64,000 bases of DNA. Source: Chloroflexota bacterium (GTDB lineage Bacteria > Chloroflexota > Anaerolineae > Aggregatilineales > J027). The position numbers and the translations under genes are program-made. Below, in pieces: positions 48,147 through 56,397 of the stretch. Below the pieces are notes generated by a model. That model saw nothing but the letters and a program-made list of their open reading frames with translations. It had not been told where the DNA came from and did not search any database. The stretch's first letter is position 1; every line of letters begins with the position of its first letter. Where the stretch lies: the NCBI GenBank assembly GCA_024434115.1, contig QMIT01000003.1, forward strand, positions 469,282 to 533,281, read 5' to 3'.

Positions 48147-48884
48147 TTAGAGGCTCATCTTCTTAAAGATGAATTCAGGGATGTGGATAATGATCGCCAT
48201 GATATAGCGCCAGAACCACGGGGCATACACCGTATCCTTGCCCTTTTTCATGCCGAGGTAAATGGCTTTCCCAACGGTGGCGGGGTCGGAGAACAGGAAG
48301 TTCTTTTTAATATCGGCAGTCATTGGGGTATCCACCAAGCCGGGTTTGATCGTCACTACAGCTACACCGGATTTCGCTAACCGACTGCGTAACCCTTGCA
48401 TAAACGTGGTGGTACCCGCCTTCGCAGTGCCATAGACATAATTGCTGCCACGTCCACGATCTCCGGCGACGGATGAAATAACCGCAATACAACCGCGCCG
48501 CTGTTTCTCAAAGTAATTGCCTAACAGGGTGAGCAGCGATATGTTGCTGAGGAGATTCAGGTTGATTTCTTTCAACGCAACCTCAACACTGGCTTCGGCA
48601 GCCTTCTGATTTCCCAATGTGCCATGAGCAATCAGCACCGCGTCAATGCTACCCATTGCCTGAACAGCCGATTCGATGATTTGGGGGTGTTTGTCAAAAT
48701 CGGTCAAGTCGGCTTCATAGACTTCGGCCCGTTTAGCCCCTCGCGCAACCAAATCATCTTTGATCACCCCAAGTTTGTCCGCCGGGATGCCGACGAGGAA
48801 AAATTCAGCCCCCTCGGTCGCAAAAAAACGGGCTGTTTCCTGCGCGATAACAGAGGTCGCGCCGATAATCATAATTTTTAACAT
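48147..48884 (-). CDS. DprE2-like short-chain dehydrogenase
   Basis: This 245-residue SDR shows the cofactor-binding start MIIGATSVIAQETARFFA (glycine-poor, as in DprE2), the ISSVAGDRGRGSNYVYGTAKAG segment with Ser, Tyr and Lys of the catalytic triad (about residues 138-159), and KPGLVDTPMT. In Actinobacteria, DprE2 reduces the keto intermediate made by DprE1 to decaprenylphosphoryl-arabinose. It lies two bases downstream of the DprE1-like gene, the same gene order. The lipid carrier and final sugar in this organism are unknown. Confidence 0.83.
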   Translation of the reverse strand: MLKIMIIGATSVIAQETARFFATEGAEFFLVGIPADKLGVIKDDLVARGAKRAEVYEADLTDFDKHPQIIESAVQAMGSIDAVLIAHGTLGNQKAAEASVEVALKEINLNLLSNISLLTLLGNYFEKQRRGCIAVISSVAGDRGRGSNYVYGTAKAGTTTFMQGLRSRLAKSGVAVVTIKPGLVDTPMTADIKKNFLFSDPATVGKAIYLGMKKGKDTVYAPWFWRYIMAIIIHIPEFIFKKMSL

Positions 48885-48886
48885 GG

Positions 48887-50230
48887 TTATTGTCCATTCG
48901 CTGATTCTGTGACCCGCCGCCAGAAACTGGACGAGAATTTCGGGTCAATATAGTGTGCAAATGCTTCCCACTGTGGGTAATAGGCACGGAAATTCTCAGC
49001 CGACATCCGCGCATCCTTTGCTGGATACACCCGACCCTTAGCCTCGCGCACAATCGTGTCCAGTTCATCCAACAATTTTAGAGTCTTTTCGCCATTAAAT
49101 GCAAAATCGAGTGCCAATGTCACCCCCGGCATTGGGAACGACATCATCCCCGGTGAGACAATATCTCCAAAGGCCTTCAGCACAACCAAAAACGACCCCT
49201 CACCCGATTGGGCAATGCGCCGATACACCTCGCGGATGGGTTCATTATCACCCTCAAGTGGCACAACCAATTGATACTGCAAAAAGCCTCGTTTGCCATA
49301 CAGCCGATACCAATTGTTGATCGCATCTAATGGGTAATAAAACGGCTCATAATGAACAACGCTGCGCACCCGTTTGCCCAATGGAACGCGATACAACACG
49401 GCGTTAAATGCCTTCACCGAGAGTGTATTCAAAGCAATCGAGGGCAGATCAAAAGGCACAAAGGGCTTCAGCTTTTTGGGCGATGGTTCAGCCCCAAGAG
49501 GAGGATCATAAAAATTCCCCGCCATAAAAATGCCGCGCCCCATGCTGTCCCCACCCGAAAGGCAGTCCGACCAAGACATGAGATACTCAAACCTTTGATC
49601 CATCTCCGCCGAAATCGCAAAAAATTCGTCCAGATTAACAAAGCGGATTTTCTCTTGATCAATCAACGGGCTAGGAATCCGTTTGAGCTTAAATTCAGCC
49701 CAAGTAATGATCCCCGTCAGGCCCAAACCGCCAATGGTGGCCCGAAACAATTCTGCATTTTCGGTGGGGGAGCAAATATAGGTACCATCCGAACGCACCA
49801 ATTCAAATTGGGTGACATGACAGCCAAAGGTGCCCGCACGGTGGTGGTTTTTGCCGTGTACATCATTGGCAATCGCCCCACCAATAGACACAAATTTTGT
49901 ACCGGGGGTGACGGGTAAAAACCAGCCACACGGCACAATCACTTCCAATATTTGTTCCAGTGATACCCCGGCTTCACAGCGCACGAGACCTTGTTTGGCA
50001 TCAAAGGCAATAAACTGCTGCATATAGCTGGTATCTAATAAGATACCGCCCTCATTCAGGCAGCTATCACCGTAACTGCGCCCATAACCATAGGGCAGTA
50101 CGGTTTCTTCAAATTGATTAACGTCCGGCAAATCACTCCGCCAGTGAATCTGGTGGATTGCCTTATGTTCAACGGTGGGATAGCGCCCCCACGATTTATA
50201 CTGCTTCAAACGATTGAGTGGAGTGGTCAC
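48887..50230 (-). CDS. DprE1-like FAD-linked polyprenyl-phosphate sugar oxidase
   Basis: This 447-residue VAO-type flavoprotein shows YGYGRSYGDSC near residue 50, the FAD region VTPGTKFVSIGGAIANDVHGKNHHRAGTFG (about 110-140), GGLGLTGIITWAE, and the C-terminal GRVYPAKDARMSAENFRAYYP motif of DprE1. It probably oxidises the 2'-hydroxyl of a polyprenyl-phosphate pentose. In Mycobacterium tuberculosis the covalent-inhibitor target Cys387 lies in NVCVDF; here the aligned stretch reads TLALDF, so Ala takes its place. It is coupled to the DprE2-like gene, and both genes are distant from an obvious arabinosyl transferase. Confidence 0.85.
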   Translation of the reverse strand: MTTPLNRLKQYKSWGRYPTVEHKAIHQIHWRSDLPDVNQFEETVLPYGYGRSYGDSCLNEGGILLDTSYMQQFIAFDAKQGLVRCEAGVSLEQILEVIVPCGWFLPVTPGTKFVSIGGAIANDVHGKNHHRAGTFGCHVTQFELVRSDGTYICSPTENAELFRATIGGLGLTGIITWAEFKLKRIPSPLIDQEKIRFVNLDEFFAISAEMDQRFEYLMSWSDCLSGGDSMGRGIFMAGNFYDPPLGAEPSPKKLKPFVPFDLPSIALNTLSVKAFNAVLYRVPLGKRVRSVVHYEPFYYPLDAINNWYRLYGKRGFLQYQLVVPLEGDNEPIREVYRRIAQSGEGSFLVVLKAFGDIVSPGMMSFPMPGVTLALDFAFNGEKTLKLLDELDTIVREAKGRVYPAKDARMSAENFRAYYPQWEAFAHYIDPKFSSSFWRRVTESANGQ

Positions 50231-50490
50231 ACTGCATCCTCAAGCCTAATAGAGAATTATCTAGGTGGGATTTTACCAGAACCCCGCCCGCTTGTCTTGG
50301 CAGTTTTCAACGACACACCTACTCCCTCACACCTTCTACCCTCTATTTTTCGGCATTTTGATCGTTTCGGAATAACTGGGGGTGTCGAAAGGCTGTGTAA
50401 AATTGATACATATGCCATTTGAAATTTAAATGAGTTTGCGCCATACTGCAAGACTAAAGAGACATTTATTATCGCAGCATGGAATAGTCA

Positions 50491-51702
50491 ATGGCTATCG
50501 TTCGCCGCTTTTTAAATACCTCAAAATTAGTCAATATTTCCCTCAACATCACCCTGTTATTATTAGCAGTTGGGGCGGCTTTGTTGGTCGGCTCAGTCAT
50601 GATTATGCTGATGGACGCTGACCCCATCAAAGCCTACCAAGCCCTCTATGAAGGCGCATTTGGCACCACCAATTCTCGTGCCGAAACACTGGTCAAAGCA
50701 ACCCCGTTGTTATTTGTTGGCATTGGTATCTGTGTGGCCTTTCGGGGGGGTGTCATCAACGTCGGCGGTGAAGGCCAAATGATTATCGGCGCGTTGGCGG
50801 GTGTCTGGATTGCCCTTTCCCTCGATACCGTCCCGCGTTTTATCGAAAATGTGCCCATCAACGATTTCCCGCAGATCACAGTCGTGACACTCTCATTGTT
50901 GGCGGGTTTTGTGGCAGGAGCGCTGTGGGGTGGCATTGCCGGGGTGCTCAAAGCCTATTTTGGCGTGAACGAAATCCTCAGCACCATCATGCTGAATCAA
51001 ATCGCCCTGCAATTGATGAATTATCTGTTGAATGGTGTTCTGCTCGATCCTGAGCAAAAAGATCGTGTCAATCGCATCCCCAAAACGGCTCGTATTGAAG
51101 AGCACGCCAAACTCCCCCGTATAGATTGGTTTAGTGACACCCCAACCCGCCTCCATGCCGGTTTGATAGTCGGCTTGGTGCTGGCAGTGGTCGTCTATAT
51201 TTTGTTATGGCGCACCACCCTCGGCTACCGAATTCGTGCCGTTGGTCAAAGTGACCGTGCCTCCCGGTATGCGGGGATCAATGTCAAACGGCAGGTACTT
51301 TACTCGATTCTCATTTCCGGCGGATGTGCGGGTCTCGCGGGGGCAGTGCAAGTGATCGGCCTCCAATATCGCTTGCAAACCGATGGTTCGGCAGCAGGTT
51401 TTACGGGCAATGCGGGCTTTAATGGCATTGTCGCGGCCCTGTTTGGTGGTCTGCACCCCATCGGCACAATTCCCGCCTCGGTATTTTTTGGGGCATTGTT
51501 AATTGGTGCCCAAAGTATCCAGCGGGAGGTGCAAGTTCCTGCCTCATTGATTACGACCCTCAACGGGCTAGTCGTCATTTTTGTGGTCAGCAGCCAAATT
51601 TTCATTAAACGCCTGACCAAGCGCCGCGCCAGTGTCCCACCGCAGCCGACCCCTGCTGCTCCAAAATCCCTTCCCGCCTTACAAGAGGAGGCCGCTAAAT
51701 GA
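50491..51702 (+). CDS. BMP-family nucleoside ABC permease, first subunit
   Basis: This 403-residue membrane protein is related to YufP/RnsC-type permeases of nucleoside ABC importers. It shows LVKATPLLFVGIGICVAFRGGVINVGGEGQ near residue 70, YFGVNEILSTIMLNQIALQLMNYLL near residue 160 and RAVGQSDRASRYAGINVKRQ near residue 245. About nine or ten membrane segments are present. Its stop overlaps the next start (ATGA). It heads a plus-strand cluster with binding protein, ATPase and xanthine dehydrogenase genes, indicating purine nucleoside or nucleobase uptake. The ribosome site is weak. Confidence 0.9.
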   Translation: MAIVRRFLNTSKLVNISLNITLLLLAVGAALLVGSVMIMLMDADPIKAYQALYEGAFGTTNSRAETLVKATPLLFVGIGICVAFRGGVINVGGEGQMIIGALAGVWIALSLDTVPRFIENVPINDFPQITVVTLSLLAGFVAGALWGGIAGVLKAYFGVNEILSTIMLNQIALQLMNYLLNGVLLDPEQKDRVNRIPKTARIEEHAKLPRIDWFSDTPTRLHAGLIVGLVLAVVVYILLWRTTLGYRIRAVGQSDRASRYAGINVKRQVLYSILISGGCAGLAGAVQVIGLQYRLQTDGSAAGFTGNAGFNGIVAALFGGLHPIGTIPASVFFGALLIGAQSIQREVQVPASLITTLNGLVVIFVVSSQIFIKRLTKRRASVPPQPTPAAPKSLPALQEEAAK

Positions 51703-52634
51703 TTACTGATATTTTGAAAGCCAGCGTTGCAGCCTCCGCAATTCGTTTGGCGACTCCCTATATCTTTGCTAGTCTGGGAGAAACGTTCGGGCAGCGCAGC
51801 GGGGTTCTCAATCTTGGGGTGGATGGCATCATGCTGATGGGGGCATTCGCCGCCTATTATGCCGTTTTTGAAACGGGCAATCTGTTTTTAGGGCTGCTTG
51901 CGGCCTTGATTGTGGGAATGCTCATGGGCCTAGCGATGGCGTTTATCAGCGTCACCCTACAAGCCGAACAGGGCATCAGCGGCATCGGCCTCTATCTATT
52001 TGGTTTGGGCCTCAGTGAACTGCTTTTCCAGAAAACCGTCGTCACGCCCACCCCCATTGACGGCTTCCCGCGCATCAATTTACCGATACTGACCGATTTG
52101 CCTGTGTTGGGCGAGATTTTCTTCCATCACAATCTACTGGTCTATGTCGCCTTCGCCCTTGTGCCGATTTCCGCCTTCGTGTTGAATCGCACCACCTTTG
52201 GTTTGCAGATTCGCGCTGTTGGTCAAAATCCCGAAGCCGCCGACGCGATGGGCATCAGTGTAGCCCGTGTGCGCTACATGACGGTGACGCTTGGCGGAGG
52301 ATTCGCAGGGCTGGCAGGGGCATCACTGTCTATTGCCCTGCTGAATATCTTCCAGAGCAACCTCACCTCTGGTCAGGGTTTTATCGCCGTCGCGCTGGTC
52401 TATTTTGGGGCATGGCGTCCCTATTGGGTCATGGGTGGAGCGTTGTTGTTCAGCACCGTCAACGCCCTACAACTTCAGGTCAAGACCATTGAAAACGCGC
52501 TTGGCATCAATGTGCCTTCCGAATTTGCGGTCATGGCACCCTATGTCGTCACCATTATTACCCTGATTTTCGCCTCCAAGCGGGTCGAGCAGCCCACCGC
52601 ATTGACCAAGCCTTTTGAGCGAGGTGAATCTTAG
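51699..52634 (+). CDS. BMP-family nucleoside ABC permease, second subunit
   Basis: This 311-residue permease of the YufQ/RnsD type shows RLATPYIFASLGETFGQRSGVLNLGVDGIMLMGAF near residue 17, RAVGQNPEAADAMGISVARVRYMTVTLGGG near residue 175 and a final KRVEQPT tail. About eight hydrophobic segments are present. It pairs with the preceding permease and is followed by a hairpin-containing 115-base gap before the binding-protein gene. Confidence 0.92.
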   Translation: MITDILKASVAASAIRLATPYIFASLGETFGQRSGVLNLGVDGIMLMGAFAAYYAVFETGNLFLGLLAALIVGMLMGLAMAFISVTLQAEQGISGIGLYLFGLGLSELLFQKTVVTPTPIDGFPRINLPILTDLPVLGEIFFHHNLLVYVAFALVPISAFVLNRTTFGLQIRAVGQNPEAADAMGISVARVRYMTVTLGGGFAGLAGASLSIALLNIFQSNLTSGQGFIAVALVYFGAWRPYWVMGGALLFSTVNALQLQVKTIENALGINVPSEFAVMAPYVVTIITLIFASKRVEQPTALTKPFERGES

Positions 52635-52679
52635 GCAATTTATACCATCTTTCACCAAGTCATCGGTGAAAGCACCTAA
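52631..52679 (+). repeat. Two-stem hairpin between permease and binding-protein genes
   Basis: CTTTCACC (52649-52656) and GGTGAAAG (52665-52672) form a perfect 8-bp inner stem; TTAGG (52631-52635) and CCTAA (52675-52679) give an outer stem. There is no clear T-run, so an mRNA-processing or stability element is as likely as a terminator. Confidence 0.6.
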
Positions 52680-52749
52680 ACTAGTGTTTTACGGCCTTAC
52701 AAGGCTGTTCGTATATAAATAGCTTCAAATTTCAAAGGAGTCGAAGAGT

Positions 52750-53754
52750 ATGCTTTCTCGCAAGAAATGGTTACTGCTCCCGTTAATTCTCCTCATGGTG
52801 GCATTGGTCGTTCCGACACAAGGCCATACCCGTTCCGCCAAAGCCCAAGACACCTTCAAGGTCGCAGTGGTTATGCCCAGTGCCAGCAACGACCTTGCCT
52901 TTAGCCAGAGTATGATTGACGCCCTCACTGCCATTGATGAAGAAATGGGTGATGGTTTTGAGTTCGTCTTTCAGGAAAACACCTTTGTCGTAGATGATGC
53001 CGCCATTGCCCTACGTGAATGGGCTGCCTCCGGTGAATATAACCTTATCATCGCGCACGGCTCACAATATGGCGCGATTATTGAAGAACTCGCCCCCGAA
53101 TTCCCCGACGTATCCTTTGCATGGGGTACGGATGTGGATACCTTCGGTTATGACAATGTGTATGCCTATGAAGCTGGCTCGGATCAAGGTGGCTTCGTCA
53201 ATGGTGTATTGGCCGCCCTGTTGACCAATAGCAACGTCATCGGCGTCGTTGGCCCCATCGAAGTCGGTGATGCCAAGCTGTATGTAGATGGCTTTAAGGC
53301 TGGCGTGGCGTGGGTCAATCCCGAAATCGCCGTCAACGTCAACTACATCCAATCGTTCAGCGACGTAGCGCTGGCCTCCGAAGCCGCCCAAGCCCACATC
53401 GCCAATGGCGCGGATGTCATGACTGGTTCGGCCCAAATGGTCGTCGGTGCAGTGGGTGTTGCCAAAGAAACAGGCAATGTCCTGTGGTTTGGTCAGCAGT
53501 CCAATCAAACCGAACTCGCCCCTGAAATTGTGGTTGCCAATCAGGTCTATCATTGGGAAGTCGTGCTAAAAGAAATCATTGCCCAAGTTCAGGCAGGCAC
53601 ACTCGGCGGCACTTCCTACAAACTGACGCTGGAAAATGGCGGCTTGGTCATCGAATATAACGAGGCCTACACCCTCAGCGCCTTTGATAAATTTGTCGCC
53701 GATGCGGTCATTCAAGGCATCATTGACGGCACCATTACCTACACACTCGAATAA
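52750..53754 (+). CDS. BMP-family substrate-binding protein of the nucleoside importer
   Basis: This 334-residue extracytoplasmic protein of the Med/PnrA-BMP family has a signal/anchor (about 5-30) and a binding-protein fold with FKVAVVMPSASNDLAFSQSM, NLIIAHGSQYGAIIEELAPEFP and GSDQGGFVNGVLAALLT. It lacks the lipobox Cys of typical Gram-positive homologues. ATG 52750 follows AAGGAG. Family members bind purine nucleosides, which fits the xanthine dehydrogenase genes downstream. A strong hairpin follows its stop, as expected for a binding protein made in excess. Confidence 0.9.
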   Translation: MLSRKKWLLLPLILLMVALVVPTQGHTRSAKAQDTFKVAVVMPSASNDLAFSQSMIDALTAIDEEMGDGFEFVFQENTFVVDDAAIALREWAASGEYNLIIAHGSQYGAIIEELAPEFPDVSFAWGTDVDTFGYDNVYAYEAGSDQGGFVNGVLAALLTNSNVIGVVGPIEVGDAKLYVDGFKAGVAWVNPEIAVNVNYIQSFSDVALASEAAQAHIANGADVMTGSAQMVVGAVGVAKETGNVLWFGQQSNQTELAPEIVVANQVYHWEVVLKEIIAQVQAGTLGGTSYKLTLENGGLVIEYNEAYTLSAFDKFVADAVIQGIIDGTITYTLE

Positions 53755-53764
53755 AAATGAACAT

Positions 53765-53793
53765 GGGGTGGACAATGCGTTCACCCCTTTTTT
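53765..53793 (+). terminator. Attenuating terminator after the binding-protein gene
   Basis: GGGGTG (53765-53770) pairs with CACCCC (53782-53787) and is followed by TTTTTT (53788-53793). It sits within the transport cluster and probably reduces read-through to the ATPase and dehydrogenase genes. Confidence 0.8.
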
Positions 53794-53820
53794 GCTCGAC
53801 TTTGCCCGGAGCGTTTGAAA

Positions 53821-55371
53821 ATGCCAGAGAACCTATTGCCCACCGGACACCGCCGCATTGAACAAATGCGTATGCAGGGGATTGTCAAAAAATTCCCCGG
53901 CGTGCTGGCGGTTGACCATGTGGATTTTGATGTTAAAGCAGGTGAAATCCATGCACTGCTCGGTGAAAATGGCGCGGGCAAAAGCACGCTGATGAAAATT
54001 CTATATGGCCTCTACCATCAAGAAGAAGGCCATATTTACTTAAATGACCAATCCGTCGTCATTCGTTCTCCCAATCATGCCATTCAACACGGCATCGGCA
54101 TGATTCACCAACATTTTATGCTTGTCCCCTCCCTAACTGTCGCCGAAAATGTGGCGTTGGGGATGAAATCTTCACGGGGTCTGATTCTCGATCTAGAGGT
54201 TGTATCGAAGCGTATCCGTGAGCTTTCTGAGATTTATGGTCTGCAAGTCAATCCCAATACCCCCATTTGGCAGTTGGCGGTTGGGGAGCAGCAGCGTGTC
54301 GAAATCTTGCGGGCACTCTATCGGGGTGCGGCTCTGCTCATTTTGGATGAACCCACCGCTGTACTAACCCCCCAAGAAGTAGACGATCTATTCCGCATTT
54401 TGAACCAAATGACCACCGATGGTCACGCCCTGATTTTTATTTCACACAAATTACACGAAGTCCTTGCCATCAGTCACCGCATTACCGTGCTGCGTGATGG
54501 CAAACGGGTCTACAGCATCCCAGCGGAATCCGCCACCAAAGAAATGCTGGCCCAAATGATGGTAGGGCGTCCCGTCGTGCTCCATTACGATCTACCACCT
54601 ATCGAACCCGGCCCGGCTCGGCTGCGTTTAGATGGGGTCAGCGCCACCAGTGATCGCGGGGACGAGGGTCTCAAAAATATTTCGCTAAATGTCCATGCAG
54701 GTGAAATCGTCGGCGTGGCGGGTGTATCCGGCAACGGCCAGCGTGAATTGGCCCAAGTCATTGCGGGGATGCGCTCTATCACAGCGGGCAAAATCTGGCT
54801 GAATAACGACGATGTGACCAATCACTCCCCCGCCGCCATGAACCAACACGGCCTCTCGCATATTCCTGAAGCCCGTATGACCGATGGGGTCATCAAAAAT
54901 TTCACCGTCGCCGAAAATTTTGTTTTGCAGAATCACGGGCGCAAACCCTATGCGTGGGGCGGCCTGTTTATGAATTTCCGCAGCATTACCCGCCAATGCA
55001 AAACAGCTATCAAAGATTATGAAATCAAAACACCGAGCCACGAAACCCCGATTAAAAGTCTATCGGGGGGCAATATCCAAAAATTGGTCTTGGCCCGTGA
55101 ACTATCTCGTCAGCCGCGTGTCTTAATCGCCGCCCAGCCCACGCGCGGGGTGGATATTGGCGCAAGCGAGTATATTCACCATCGTTTGTTAGAAGAACGC
55201 AGCAAAGGCACGGCCATTTTGTTGATTTCGGAAGATTTGGACGAAATTTTAGCCCTATCAGATCGCATTGTCGTCATGTATGAAGGTGTGATTGTGGGTG
55301 AGGTCAAACGTGACGCCGCCGACGTTCGCACTTTAGGATTGATGATGGCAGGTTCAAAAGTGACTGTATAA
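53821..55371 (+). CDS. BMP-family nucleoside ABC importer ATP-binding protein
   Basis: This 516-residue ATPase has two fused nucleotide-binding domains (YufO/RnsB type). The first domain shows Walker A LGENGAGKSTLMKILYG near residue 42 and Walker B LLILDEPTAVLTPQE; the second shows VAGVSGNGQRELAQVIAG near residue 300 and SLSGGNIQKLVLAREL. The C-terminal domain is degenerate at Walker A, as in sugar and nucleoside importers. ATG 53821 follows GGAG; TTG 53815 is a minor alternative. It is followed by the xanthine dehydrogenase FAD subunit. Confidence 0.93.
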   Translation: MPENLLPTGHRRIEQMRMQGIVKKFPGVLAVDHVDFDVKAGEIHALLGENGAGKSTLMKILYGLYHQEEGHIYLNDQSVVIRSPNHAIQHGIGMIHQHFMLVPSLTVAENVALGMKSSRGLILDLEVVSKRIRELSEIYGLQVNPNTPIWQLAVGEQQRVEILRALYRGAALLILDEPTAVLTPQEVDDLFRILNQMTTDGHALIFISHKLHEVLAISHRITVLRDGKRVYSIPAESATKEMLAQMMVGRPVVLHYDLPPIEPGPARLRLDGVSATSDRGDEGLKNISLNVHAGEIVGVAGVSGNGQRELAQVIAGMRSITAGKIWLNNDDVTNHSPAAMNQHGLSHIPEARMTDGVIKNFTVAENFVLQNHGRKPYAWGGLFMNFRSITRQCKTAIKDYEIKTPSHETPIKSLSGGNIQKLVLARELSRQPRVLIAAQPTRGVDIGASEYIHHRLLEERSKGTAILLISEDLDEILALSDRIVVMYEGVIVGEVKRDAADVRTLGLMMAGSKVTV

Positions 55372-55476
55372 TAAAATTACCAACATCGTATTAAACGACT
55401 GCGGGTCGCCGATAGTGGCGGCGTTGGGATGTCCTCCCTCCGAAAAGTACCAGCAGTTTTAGGAGGAACACCCCTC

Positions 55477-56391
55477 ATGAAACTGTGGAACCATTACCAT
55501 ACCCCTCATTCATTAGATCAAGCCATCGCCCTCTTGAGCCAATATCAGGGCAAGGCCAAAGTTGTTGCGGGTGGCACAGATTTGATTGTCGAACTGCGTG
55601 ACGGCCACCATCCCATTCAAGAAGCCCTGATTGATGTCACTCAAATCCCTGAATTGACCAGTCTTGCTGTGACTGGCAATGAAATCTACGTTGGCGCAGG
55701 CGTCACCCACAGCCAGATTGTTAAATCTCCAATTTTGTCAAACCGTGCGACCTGCCTCGTCGAAAGCTGCGGCGTGGTCGGCGGCCCACAGGTACGCAAT
55801 GTCGGCACGCTTGGCGGTAACGTTGCCCATGCCCTGCCGGCGGGGGATGGCACAACCTCGCTGGTCGCCCTTGATGCTAAGGCCGAAATTGTGATGGACG
55901 GTCAGCACCATGTCGTCCCAATTTTGGAAATGTTTCGGGGGCCGGGTCAATCCTTGATAGATTCCACCCGTGATTTGATTATCGGTTTTCGTTTTGCCCT
56001 CTGTGGCGATAACGAGGCGACGGCGTTTAAGCGTATTATGCGTCCACAAGGCGTCGCCCTCCCCATTCTTGGCTGTGCCACATGGGTGCGCCTCAATCCG
56101 TCCCAAACCCATTTTGAGGCCGCCCGCCTTTCCATTGCCCCGATTGGCCCAACACCCGGTCGAGCCGTTGAGGTCGAGGCCGTTCTCATCGGTCAACCCG
56201 CCACTGACACCGTTATTGAACATGCCATTGAAACCGCGCTGCAAATTCTCAAGCCCCGCACCAGCAAATATCGTGCGACGGGGGACTATCGCAAAGAAAT
56301 GATCGCCGTCCTGCTGCGCCGCACGCTGCAACTCGCCGTTCAGCGTGCCCGAACAGGTCAAGCCGTACCCGAAGGTATTGGAATGGAGTAA
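55477..56391 (+). CDS. Xanthine dehydrogenase family FAD-binding subunit
   Basis: This 304-residue subunit of the CoxM/XdhB type carries FAD, which passes electrons from the 2Fe-2S clusters to the acceptor. It has the VVAGGTDLIVELRDG motif near residue 28 and the FAD-binding NVGTLGGNVAHALPAGDGTTSLVALDA region near residue 108. ATG 55477 has AGGAGG ten bases upstream; the longer reading from 55429 is rejected. It is followed after six bases by the fused iron-sulfur/molybdenum subunit. The neighbouring importer suggests purine oxidation. Confidence 0.92.
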   Translation: MKLWNHYHTPHSLDQAIALLSQYQGKAKVVAGGTDLIVELRDGHHPIQEALIDVTQIPELTSLAVTGNEIYVGAGVTHSQIVKSPILSNRATCLVESCGVVGGPQVRNVGTLGGNVAHALPAGDGTTSLVALDAKAEIVMDGQHHVVPILEMFRGPGQSLIDSTRDLIIGFRFALCGDNEATAFKRIMRPQGVALPILGCATWVRLNPSQTHFEAARLSIAPIGPTPGRAVEVEAVLIGQPATDTVIEHAIETALQILKPRTSKYRATGDYRKEMIAVLLRRTLQLAVQRARTGQAVPEGIGME

Positions 56392-56397
56392 TCCAAC

